Positions 15,478-22,217 of a DNA stretch of 36,793 nucleotides are shown here, in pieces. The DNA is from Candidatus Woesearchaeota archaeon (GTDB lineage: Archaea; Nanobdellota; Nanobdellia; Woesearchaeales; DSVV01). The notes under the pieces are model-generated. The model had not been told where the DNA came from. It saw nothing but the letters and a program-made list of their open reading frames with translations, and searched no databases. The translations under genes were made by a program, and so were the position numbers. Location: contig JAGVYH010000016.1 of the NCBI GenBank assembly GCA_018303325.1, forward strand, positions 1-36,793, read 5' to 3'. Position 1 is the stretch's first letter; each line of letters begins with the position of its first letter.

Positions 15478-16502
15478 GTTACCCTCGGCGTGAATTTATA
15501 CTGCCTCAAAACTGTTGACGTCTCATAAGCAATAATCGAATCATGAAATTGCTCCTGCAATCGCTGCACTACTTCATTAAACTCAGTGTTGTTTTTCGCA
15601 AAAATACTGACATGGTAATTCCATCGTCCCAAGCGTTTGCTTAACCAGACAATTTTCGGCTCCTGACGTAAATAGTGCATAAAACTATGTTCATCAATGT
15701 TTTTCTTTCGTAGATATAATTCATACCATTGATATCCTAAATAAGAAAAAGAGGCATAAGGAATAAAATGTTTAATTACTCTTTGTTCAACCAAATTCGC
15801 TAATCGCTTTTGGATAGAGGTAGTAGCTAACTGAACATCATGTGCCAGTTGCACCAAAGGGATGCGGCTGTTTAATTTAAGATGATGCAATATTTCTTTA
15901 TCTTTTGCGTCAATTTTAACTGTTTTAACTATTCCTTTTTTTTGGCTGAAAAACAGGTTATGAAATGATGAGCCTTTATGCTCTGAAATAGTTGGCCGTT
16001 CTTTGAGATTTTCTACAAGAAAGTCCAATCCCATAAAATGATCTTCTAAAATAGTAGAAATGGCATAATCCTTAATAATAGCATGATGCTTATTAACCAA
16101 GGAATCAAAAAATTCCATGAACTCTCTTATTGTGGTAGCAGTCATTCCAAACTGTAAATTCACCAATGAATTAAGATGCTTGAGATGTGTTACTCGCTTA
16201 TCTGCAAGCAAATAATTCAACAGCTCCTGCTGATTATAAGAAGGATGCAGCAGCACATTGACAGAATGAGTGATATATCCTAACTTTTCCGTATTTATCA
16301 GTGTAATAAAGCCATGAAGAAAATCCTTTTTTTGAAGTCCTTTAATTCGATAATGAACAACCTCTTTGGAAAGGTTAAGTGATTTGGCAATGCTGCTCTC
16401 AGAAAAACGGGCATTAAGGCTTAACAAGTACAAAATTTTTCTGTCAGTAAGATCAAGCTCAATACGATTGTTGTGTTCGTGAAATTGCCCCATAAATTCC
16501 AT
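15474..16502 (-). CDS. Double Lrp/AsnC-like transcriptional regulator
   Basis: The 342-aa protein is two Lrp/AsnC-type modules in tandem. Module 1: helix-turn-helix in LDLTDRKILYLLSLNARFSE to SLNLSKEVVHYRIKGLQ (about 15-60) followed by an effector-domain-like region. Module 2: IDAKDKEILHHLKLNSRIPL to TTSIQKRLANLVEQRVI (about 197-245), again followed by a beta-alpha-beta region (YQWYELYLRKKN). Single Lrp proteins are about 150 aa, so this is a natural covalent dimer form. ATG 16502 follows GGTGATC, a good ribosome binding site. It is divergent from the hydrolase gene (about 110-135 bases) and overlaps the mini-ORF leading into the giant gene, so it is a plausible controller of both. Confidence 0.85.
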   Translation of the reverse strand: MEFMGQFHEHNNRIELDLTDRKILYLLSLNARFSESSIAKSLNLSKEVVHYRIKGLQKKDFLHGFITLINTEKLGYITHSVNVLLHPSYNQQELLNYLLADKRVTHLKHLNSLVNLQFGMTATTIREFMEFFDSLVNKHHAIIKDYAISTILEDHFMGLDFLVENLKERPTISEHKGSSFHNLFFSQKKGIVKTVKIDAKDKEILHHLKLNSRIPLVQLAHDVQLATTSIQKRLANLVEQRVIKHFIPYASFSYLGYQWYELYLRKKNIDEHSFMHYLRQEPKIVWLSKRLGRWNYHVSIFAKNNTEFNEVVQRLQEQFHDSIIAYETSTVLRQYKFTPRVT

Positions 16503-16599
16503 AAGTGATCACCAATATATAATACATAACACCCCAAAAACTTAACAAAACCACTTATTCTTTATTAAATTTGTGCAATTGTGAAAAAAATTAATCCGC

Positions 16600-16610
16600 T
16601 ATTTTAATTA
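16600..16610 (+). promoter_or_regulatory. TATA-like element before the hydrolase gene
   Basis: ATTTTAATTAT lies about 30-35 nt before ATG 16639. Spacing favours this ATG as a nearly leaderless start over the longer TTG start at 16612. Confidence 0.3.
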
Positions 16611-16638
16611 TTTGGACATACCTATTTCTATATTCCTT

Positions 16639-17904
16639 ATGACACTCAATACTTTACTTCATAACATACGAAACAGCGTACGAAACAATCTTAGACAATT
16701 AGTTATGCCTAAATATATAATTATCACAGTAGGGCTCACTATAGCATGCTGCTCTTCTCCTATAATTTCTTATTCCAAAAGAAATCAAACACAATTAACT
16801 GATTTGCTGCAACAGATAGATGCGAATCTTCCTATAATTACGCAGGATGCCAACCTTGCAACTGGCCTTTCAAATAATCGGCGAATACAGGATGATGAAC
16901 TATCAGAGTATAAGCCAATACAGTTTACTTTACCAAACGGAACATTGGAAGAAGGTATATATAAGCAAGGAGAGAGTACTGCACCATTGCTAATTGGAAG
17001 CTTTGGATTTTTTTCCGATGTACATGCCAATGCAGTGTATAATTTTACGCACATAGTACTAGAAGAAGTGCTGCAGAACTATAATGTTCTTATTCTTAAT
17101 CATCCCTCCAGTGCCCCTTTTTACTGTGCAAATGGAGAAGCCAGTTGGGGCGGGATTGAAGAAGGTTATATTATAGTTGAAATTGCCAAACAAATGAAAG
17201 AACAATTTGACATTCCCGTTGTTCATGCTATTGGCGTCAGTATGGGTGGAAACGGCGTGATGCATGCTGCGTACAGAGGAAAAGATGTACTTGATTCAGC
17301 CGTAGTGTTTTCTTCTGTAACAGATTTTCTTGACGTGCCTGGAAATACATTAAGGGGTCTTCGAGATGACAGCGAATTCGGGCCAGCCTTTTGGAGCTTT
17401 ACCAACTGGTTGAATAATATAGGAATGGAAATGCTCTACGATGGTTTTGAAGAAGAAAGAAAAAAAAATCCTGCGTGCAAGGGCAAATTCTTTACATTGG
17501 AAGAAATTGAAACAATTTATCTCACCACGCCGCGCTATGCAAATGCTGAACGTATGGAAGAATACCTCGCTCTTTATATCACTGATAAAATACTTCCAGA
17601 AAAAATGCCAAGCTCACTGGAAGAGTATCTCAGCATGAGCGATGCTACTCATATTGCATCTTCTATTCAAATTCCTTTGTTTGTCGTGCACGCGCATGAC
17701 GATGCTGTTGTCTCGGAGCACCATTTCTATCGATTTATGCTAGCAGGGCGGGAAAATTCCTTTATCAACGGCATTATTACCACTGATGGTGGACATTGGG
17801 GCTTTGCTGCGGCGTATGGTACAAAATTTGTGGCCTGCTTGATTAGGACGTACACAGAATATTGGTCAAAGCCTAAGCTGAAGCTTGAATCAAAATGCTT
17901 CTGA
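16639..17904 (+). CDS. Probably exported alpha/beta hydrolase
   Basis: The 421-aa protein has the alpha/beta-hydrolase catalytic set: nucleophile elbow GVSMGG (Ser about 201), an acid in HAHDDAVV, and a histidine in TDGGHWGF (about 386). LIGSFGFFSD and NHPSSAPFYCAN lie at the oxyanion and lid regions. The layout resembles YheT/ABHD1-3-type hydrolases. Near the N terminus, PKYIIITVGLTIACCSSP is a hydrophobic segment followed by a lipobox-like TIAC-C, so it may be a membrane-anchored or secreted esterase. Three starts are possible: TTG 16612, ATG 16639 (TATA spacing) and ATG 16705 (starts right at the signal segment). It is divergent from the Lrp-like regulator. Substrate is unknown. Confidence 0.82.
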   Translation: MTLNTLLHNIRNSVRNNLRQLVMPKYIIITVGLTIACCSSPIISYSKRNQTQLTDLLQQIDANLPIITQDANLATGLSNNRRIQDDELSEYKPIQFTLPNGTLEEGIYKQGESTAPLLIGSFGFFSDVHANAVYNFTHIVLEEVLQNYNVLILNHPSSAPFYCANGEASWGGIEEGYIIVEIAKQMKEQFDIPVVHAIGVSMGGNGVMHAAYRGKDVLDSAVVFSSVTDFLDVPGNTLRGLRDDSEFGPAFWSFTNWLNNIGMEMLYDGFEEERKKNPACKGKFFTLEEIETIYLTTPRYANAERMEEYLALYITDKILPEKMPSSLEEYLSMSDATHIASSIQIPLFVVHAHDDAVVSEHHFYRFMLAGRENSFINGIITTDGGHWGFAAAYGTKFVACLIRTYTEYWSKPKLKLESKCF

Positions 17905-17917
17905 ATCAAAATGCTTC
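17886..17917. repeat. 16-bp tandem duplication across the hydrolase stop
   Basis: TGAATCAAAATGCTTC occurs twice head to tail (17886-17901, 17902-17917). The first copy encodes the last residues (ESKCF) and the second starts with the TGA stop, leaving a short spacer to the next ATG at 17924. Confidence 0.75.
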
Positions 17918-17923
17918 TGAAAC

Positions 17924-18439
17924 ATGATATTAGAATGGGGTTATCATGGGCTAAGCCTTGAACAATGGAGCAGAATTTTACAAAAAGGAGAGTTAAAGCC
18001 AGCCTCTCGATTGGATGTCTTTATCAACAGAAATGCTGCGCTAGAAGAACTGGTAGTGAGGCCTTTTCTTAAAGAAATTGAACTTCCAAATTTTGTATAT
18101 CCCCTTTATTCTTTTTTTATTCCTCGTAGTTCTTCTGGAGAAGAGTACCTCGCCAAAATTCCTGAGTCTTATACAAAAGCCAGACAATTCCTTCGTCAGT
18201 TTATTGACGCTCGTATGGAAGTACTAATTAAAGCGCGCCTGCCTGCAGAAAGAATTTATGTTGTTGACTTCGCTAAGCTGATTCCTGTGTATGACCTAAT
18301 AGTAGACAGAACACGAGGATGGATGGATTATTTAAAGAGTTTTACACCACTAGATAAGTATACGGAAAAAGAAGAGACTATGCCAGAAATTCTCGTCAGC
18401 GACACGATTCCCTTAGAAAACATTGTTCGGATATTTTAA
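17924..18439 (+). CDS. Possible ADP-ribosyltransferase-fold protein, 171 aa
   Basis: The N terminus, GYHGLSLEQWSRILQKGELK, resembles the YH-G-[ST]-L..IL..G opening of ADP-ribosyltransferase-fold proteins (DarT, Tpt1 and PARP-like groups). The C terminus PEILVSDTIPLENIVRIF resembles their [AP]E-[VI]-LV....IP...I strand with the catalytic glutamate. The middle has FVYPLYSFFIPRSSSGEEY and a helical region with basic residues. Length fits small toxin-like members. No macrodomain antitoxin is adjacent. It follows the hydrolase by 19 nt without a ribosome binding site, so it is probably cotranscribed. The fold call rests on two motifs seen by eye, and an unrelated fold is possible. Confidence 0.7.
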   Translation: MILEWGYHGLSLEQWSRILQKGELKPASRLDVFINRNAALEELVVRPFLKEIELPNFVYPLYSFFIPRSSSGEEYLAKIPESYTKARQFLRQFIDARMEVLIKARLPAERIYVVDFAKLIPVYDLIVDRTRGWMDYLKSFTPLDKYTEKEETMPEILVSDTIPLENIVRIF

Positions 18440-18516
18440 GATTTACACAATTTAAACTAATTTTACACGTTTACTCAAACATTTAACCACCTACAAGTAA
18501 TAATAAAGTCGAAATC

Positions 18517-18524
18517 TTTATATA
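18517..18524 (+). promoter_or_regulatory. TATA box for the HD-domain gene
   Basis: TTTATATA lies 54 nt before ATG 18578; transcription from about 18547 would give a leader of about 30 nt. Confidence 0.5.
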
Positions 18525-18577
18525 TTAGTTCTTAATCTTTTTGAGTTAGCAACACAATACTAAACAAAACAGCAAAC

Positions 18578-19162
18578 ATGGTAAACAATTTCAAACCAAC
18601 TGAAAAAGAGGCATTAAAGCTATTGGCAAGATATGCGCCTGATAAGCATAGCTATGACGCTGTTTTAAGACACGTGAAAGCAGTGCAGAAAGCAGCGTTG
18701 ATGATAGTTAAAGATGTAGATAACACTAAATGCGACAAACATTTAATCAAAGTTGCATCATTGCTGCATGATATTGGCAGGTTTGATTGTCCACCTAACT
18801 CAGGAAAGGATAAGATAATTCAGCATGGTATTGTCGGTTCAAGAATACTAAAAAAAGAAGGCTGGCCAAAAACTTATCAACGTGTCTGCGAAACGCATAT
18901 TGGCATTGGTATAAGAAAGAAAGATATTATTGAACAAAAATTACCCTTACCATTAAAGGATTTTGTGCCAAGAACATTTGAAGAAAAAATAATAGCTTAT
19001 GCTGATAATTTAGTTGATAATGATAAAATTAAAGACGAGAAATATGTTGTAGAGCGGTTCAGAAAAGAATTCGGCGAAGAATTTGCAAGAAGAGTAGAGA
19101 GATTTCATGAAGATATTAATTTGCTTTTAGCTAAAAAAAAGAAGTATAGTCACGGACATTAA
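18578..19162 (+). CDS. HD-domain metal-dependent phosphohydrolase (TIGR00295-like)
   Basis: The 194-aa protein carries the HD signature: HVKAVQKAA (first His), LLHDIGRF (His-Asp pair), then HGIVGSRIL and ETHIGIG with further metal ligands. The order and length match the archaeal HDIG proteins of the TIGR00295 type, whose substrate is not established; HD enzymes hydrolyse nucleotides or phosphate esters. The C terminus is a charged helix (RRVERFHEDINLLLAKKKKY). It has its own promoter at 18517. The stop codon lies inside the loop region of a 12-bp hairpin (19145-19190), which also covers the last codons. Confidence 0.85.
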   Translation: MVNNFKPTEKEALKLLARYAPDKHSYDAVLRHVKAVQKAALMIVKDVDNTKCDKHLIKVASLLHDIGRFDCPPNSGKDKIIQHGIVGSRILKKEGWPKTYQRVCETHIGIGIRKKDIIEQKLPLPLKDFVPRTFEEKIIAYADNLVDNDKIKDEKYVVERFRKEFGEEFARRVERFHEDINLLLAKKKKYSHGH

Positions 19163-19232
19163 TAATTGAACATAAAGCTCCGTGACTATATTCGTGGACT
19201 TTAACAATATTAATACAGATATTAAAGTCCAC
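19145..19232. terminator. Two hairpins at and after the HD gene stop
   Basis: 19145-19156 pairs perfectly with 19179-19190 (12 bp), starting inside the last codons of the HD gene. 19194-19204 pairs perfectly with 19222-19232 (11 bp). They fill the start of the 440-base gap before the endonuclease V homologue and may act as terminators or protect the transcript's 3' end. Confidence 0.45.
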
Positions 19233-19253
19233 CACTATAAGACCTCAAAAAAG

Positions 19254-19492
19254 GTATTTGTTTAGCTGGTTAATGTTTTTTTCCGACCACAACACGTTAA
19301 GCTCACAACCCGTTTGTGGGACGCAGTCCCCCGTCACATGAAATTTTTTTATGTTTTTTTAATAATTACATAATTCGTTTAAGCTTAAACTAATAAAACC
19401 TAAACTAAAAATCATGAACGTAGCCAATCAGGTAAGAAATAAAGAAATAAAATTAGTAAAATGGGTGGCTTCGCCTAGGAACGAAACAATTA
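19254..19492 (+). repeat. Composite repeat copy 1, module A-C (forward)
   Basis: This region of about 238 bp has no gene. It recurs inverted at 26728-26948. Conserved blocks, in order: TTTGTTTAGC... with a T-run and CGACCACAACAC, then CGTTTGTGG-ACGCAGTCCCCCGT (a GGGAC-GCA-GTCCC hairpin), then ATGAACGT-GCCAATCAGGTA, then a GGC-TTC-GCC hairpin followed by GAACGAAACAA. Linkers between blocks differ, as expected for a structured RNA or an old mobile element. Ends carry a short imperfect inverted repeat (TATTTGTTT and AACAATTA). Confidence 0.65.
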
Positions 19493-19498
19493 CAAAAA

Positions 19499-19595
19499 AT
19501 ATACTAAAAGTGATTAATTTTCGAACAAATTAATCACTTTTGTAAGTTGGAAAGCAAAGCTTTCTAACTTCTCAGGAATCTCTGATTCCCGAGAT
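19499..19595 (+). repeat. Composite repeat copy 1, 97-bp hairpin module B
   Basis: It matches 26976-27072 in the same orientation at 96 of 97 bases (19524 A versus 27001 T). It contains three hairpins: AAAAGTGATTAATTT with its complement around a 6-base centre, AAGTTGGAAAGC-AAA-GCTTTCTAACTT, and CTCAGGAATC-TCT-GATTCCCGAG. The module ends 7 bases before ATG 19603 of the endonuclease V homologue, so a transcript reading into that gene would have the hairpins directly before the start codon. Confidence 0.75.
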
Positions 19596-19602
19596 TGTGA
19601 AC

Positions 19603-20346
19603 ATGTTAGATTTAAAAAAGCTAAAAGAGGAGCAGTTAAAGTTAGCGAAAAAAATAGTTCTTACAGATAGTTTTGAAACCATTAAAAAGATTGCAGGTGT
19701 TGATTATATTTACACTGATAAGGATATTATCTGCGCAATTGTTGTTATTGACTACAAAACACTGCAGATTATTGAATCAAAGTATTCTGCTGAACCAATG
19801 AGCATACCTTATATTCCTGGATTCTTAAGCTACAGAATCGCTCCTGTTACCTTAAAAACAATTGAAAAATTAGTAAACAGACCAGATTTATTAATGATTG
19901 CTGGTAATGGAATCATGCATCCAAGGCAAATTGGCGCAGCAAGCGCGATTGGTTTGTTTATAGATTTGCCAACAATAGGAATAGCAAAGAAAAGACTGTG
20001 CGGAGAAGAAAAAGGAGATACTGTTTATCTTGGAAAAGATGTTATTGGCAAGAAATTAGAAACAAGGGATAAAGCAAAGCCAATATACGTGAGCCAAGGG
20101 CACAAAATAAGCCTAACTTCGACGATAGAAATAACAAAAAACATGCTCAAAGGCCACAAACTGCCAGAGCCGCTGTATTTTGCGCATAGGTATGGGAATA
20201 AGATTAAAAGTAAACTAAAAGAAGGTAATGGCAATGGTTCAAAGAAAGATAACAATAGCTTAAAAGAAGATAATGGCAATGGTTCAAAGGCAGAGAATAG
20301 TGATAGTAATAAAAATAAGAACAGCACATTAGCTAACAATTCTTAA
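19603..20346 (+). CDS. Endonuclease V homologue with degenerate active site
   Basis: The 247-aa protein aligns by eye with endonuclease V over its length: AGVD (Asp34), IPYIPGFLSYR, HPRQIGAASAIG, DLPTIGIAKKRLCG and SQGHKISL. The family (Nfi) cuts DNA or RNA next to inosine with a metal held by Asp, Glu and Asp (D43, E89, D110 in Thermotoga). Here Asp34 is kept, but the Glu of FREx is Ile79 and the Asp of VDGHG is Ala100 (IAGNG; the His is Asn102). The lysine and the late histidine (His167) remain. It may bind without cutting. The C-terminal 45 residues are a low-complexity Asn/Gly/Lys tail with a duplicated LKE-NGNGSK unit. ATG 19603 is taken; GTG 19597 is also in frame. Confidence 0.88.
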   Translation: MLDLKKLKEEQLKLAKKIVLTDSFETIKKIAGVDYIYTDKDIICAIVVIDYKTLQIIESKYSAEPMSIPYIPGFLSYRIAPVTLKTIEKLVNRPDLLMIAGNGIMHPRQIGAASAIGLFIDLPTIGIAKKRLCGEEKGDTVYLGKDVIGKKLETRDKAKPIYVSQGHKISLTSTIEITKNMLKGHKLPEPLYFAHRYGNKIKSKLKEGNGNGSKKDNNSLKEDNGNGSKAENSDSNKNKNSTLANNS

Positions 20347-20390
20347 TTCTTTTCTTAATTCTTAGTACATATATAATACACTCTAACAAA

Positions 20391-20400
20391 ATATATATAT
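20391..20400 (+). promoter_or_regulatory. TATA box of a leaderless gene (20423)
   Basis: ATATATATAT is centred about 27 nt before ATG 20423, with no ribosome binding site in between. This supports ATG 20423 over the in-frame TTG at 20417. Confidence 0.5.
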
Positions 20401-20422
20401 CAGTTGTTTCTTAATCTTGACC

Positions 20423-20701
20423 ATGGCAGACGAAGATATTGTGGATGAAGAAAAAACAGAGGAAAACGAAGGCATTTACTCAGACGAAGGAAGAGAGGAA
20501 ATGCTGGACAATGATGAGATTGATTCATTTGAAGAAGGATTTATGCAGGGCGCAGAGATGGATGGCCAGAAAGCAAAATGTAGAAAATGCGGCAGAATCC
20601 TAATAAATCCTAAAAGCACAGTTGAAAGAGAAGTCAACGGAAAATTAATCTGGTTCTGCAGCGAGAAATGCGCTGATAAGTATGAAGAACTGCAGGGATA
20701 G
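20423..20701 (+). CDS. Acidic zinc-ribbon protein (TRASH/YHS-like finger)
   Basis: The 92-aa protein has an acidic N-terminal half (MADEDIVDEEKTEENEGIYS) and a C-terminal zinc finger: CRKCG ... WFCSEKCADKYEEL. The C-x2-C ... C-x3-C spacing with F preceding the third Cys resembles TRASH/YHS-type treble-clef fingers, which bind metals or mediate protein contacts. The acidic arm suggests interaction with a basic partner. It has no membrane segment. The start is ATG at 20423, leaderless. It lies between the endonuclease V homologue and a site-2 protease, each with a separate promoter. Confidence 0.75.
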   Translation: MADEDIVDEEKTEENEGIYSDEGREEMLDNDEIDSFEEGFMQGAEMDGQKAKCRKCGRILINPKSTVEREVNGKLIWFCSEKCADKYEELQG

Positions 20702-20828
20702 GTCTTTTTTTGTTATTTTTAGTAATTCTTAATTTAATAATAATTATTTAATAATTATTCACTTTTTTTACAAATATTACTTTGTTATATAGATAACAAT
20801 ATAATCTATTTATTCTTTTTTACACTAA

Positions 20829-20838
20829 TTTTATAAAT
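20829..20838 (+). promoter_or_regulatory. TATA box of the site-2 protease gene
   Basis: TTTTATAAAT is centred about 27 nt before ATG 20861; the gene is probably leaderless. Confidence 0.5.
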
Positions 20839-20860
20839 CAGCCCATGTTTAGATTTAACA

Positions 20861-22003
20861 ATGAAAAGCTCACTCAATTTAGGCAAAGTTCATGACATAG
20901 GAATATTTATTCATTATTCATGGCTGTTTATATTTTTAATAGTTGCGTGGTCTCTTGCTACAGATATGTTTCCTTATTATTATCCTGAGTTTACCACAAA
21001 AACATACTGGATAATTGGCATAATTTCTGCAGTATTGTTATTCCTCAGCGTATTATTGCATGAATTAAGCCATTCTATTGCTGCAAAATACAGCGGCATA
21101 AAAGTCAGCTCAATTACATTATTCTTTTTTGGCGGTGTTGCAACAATTGATGAAGAAGGCATCTCGCCAATGAAAGAGATGATGATTGCGCTTGCCGGGC
21201 CATTATTCAGCATTGTGTTTGGCATGATATTCTATTTAATTTTGCAGATTACAGAAGTAAATATTATATCAGCCATTGCATTTTATCTTTCCAGAATAAA
21301 TTTAATACTGGCTTTTTTTAACATGATTCCTGCCTATCCTCTCGACGGAGGCAGAGTGTTAAGAGCATTTTTATGGGGCTGGACAAATGACCTCAAAAAA
21401 GCAACAATGATAGCATCAAAAGGCGGGAAATGGTTTGGAATAGGTTTGATAGTGATTGGTGTATTAAACATCTTCTTTTTTAATTTTGGCGGTTTATGGT
21501 TTGTTTTTCTTGGAGGTTTCCTGTATATGATTGCAGGCGCAGGATATCAGCAAGTGCTCATAAAGCAGGAGTTGGAAATACCATTAACTGATTTTATAAA
21601 CAAAAATTTTGAGAAGGTTTCTTTAAATGAAAGTATTGCTGAAATAATGAAAAAAGCAATGAAATCAAAAACACTACAAGATACATCAACACAAGAGAAT
21701 GCATTAGCATTACAGAATGCATTTATTGTTATAGACAAGAACAAAGTGAAAGGAATAATTAAGATTAAAAACCTAAAAGAATTATCTGATGAAAAAAAGA
21801 AATCATTAAAGGCAAAAGATGTTGTTGAAATTGTGCCTTTGCTGAACCAATCAGTAAATGCTTATAGCGCCTTCAATATTATGATGAGAACACATAACAG
21901 CGTTCTTCCTGTTGTGAATAACAAACAAGAAATTATAGGAATTGTTGATGGTAATAAGATTATAAATTATTTGAATATGAAAATTGGGAAAAGTTCAGAA
22001 TAA
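20861..22003 (+). CDS. Site-2 protease-like M50 metalloprotease with CBS domains
   Basis: The 380-aa protein is an M50B intramembrane zinc protease. HELSH (residues 67-71) is the HExxH motif in a transmembrane helix, and N-x2-P-x3-LDGG (154-164, NMIPAYPLDGG) gives the third ligand. About six transmembrane segments occupy residues 15-235. The C-terminal 140 residues form a CBS-domain pair (ESIAEIMKKAM ... FIVIDKNKVKGIIKIKN ... HNSVLPVVNNKQEIIGIVDG), which in other proteins senses adenine nucleotides. This architecture is common in archaea. Such enzymes cleave membrane proteins, often anti-regulators. The start is ATG, leaderless. Substrate is unknown; no anti-sigma-like target is adjacent. Confidence 0.93.
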   Translation: MKSSLNLGKVHDIGIFIHYSWLFIFLIVAWSLATDMFPYYYPEFTTKTYWIIGIISAVLLFLSVLLHELSHSIAAKYSGIKVSSITLFFFGGVATIDEEGISPMKEMMIALAGPLFSIVFGMIFYLILQITEVNIISAIAFYLSRINLILAFFNMIPAYPLDGGRVLRAFLWGWTNDLKKATMIASKGGKWFGIGLIVIGVLNIFFFNFGGLWFVFLGGFLYMIAGAGYQQVLIKQELEIPLTDFINKNFEKVSLNESIAEIMKKAMKSKTLQDTSTQENALALQNAFIVIDKNKVKGIIKIKNLKELSDEKKKSLKAKDVVEIVPLLNQSVNAYSAFNIMMRTHNSVLPVVNNKQEIIGIVDGNKIINYLNMKIGKSSE

Positions 22004-22186
22004 AACAAGTATTAACATAAATTCATTAGTTGATTCATTAGTTGAAAAAAGGGAATTTGCGGTAATTGTTCAAGAATCCCTTATATTCAAGTTTTTTTAA
22101 TGTCCACTGGCTTAAAAGCTTTATATACACAAAAAACAAAGAGATTATGTGTTATAACACTTCTCACTGGACAAGTCGGCGTAAGG

Positions 22187-22194
22187 TTTATATA
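22187..22194 (+). promoter_or_regulatory. TATA box of the BRO-like gene
   Basis: TTTATATA is centred about 27 nt before ATG 22218, pointing to a leaderless transcript. The rest of 22004-22217 shows another TATA-like TTTATATAC near 22119 but no gene. Confidence 0.5.
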
Positions 22195-22217
22195 GATAGC
22201 AGTTTTACAGTTAATCT

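Noticed and set aside
19254-19492. Known structured RNA (tRNA, SRP, RNase P) or C/D or H/ACA RNA
   Set aside because: No T-loop, SRP helix 8, RNase P core or C/D and ACA boxes in proper positions could be found. It is kept as a repeat or possible new RNA only.
19499-19602. Module B as a dedicated 5' regulatory element of the endonuclease V gene
   Set aside because: The same 97 bases occur at the 3' end of moxR in an unrelated position, so a gene-specific leader function is not supported.
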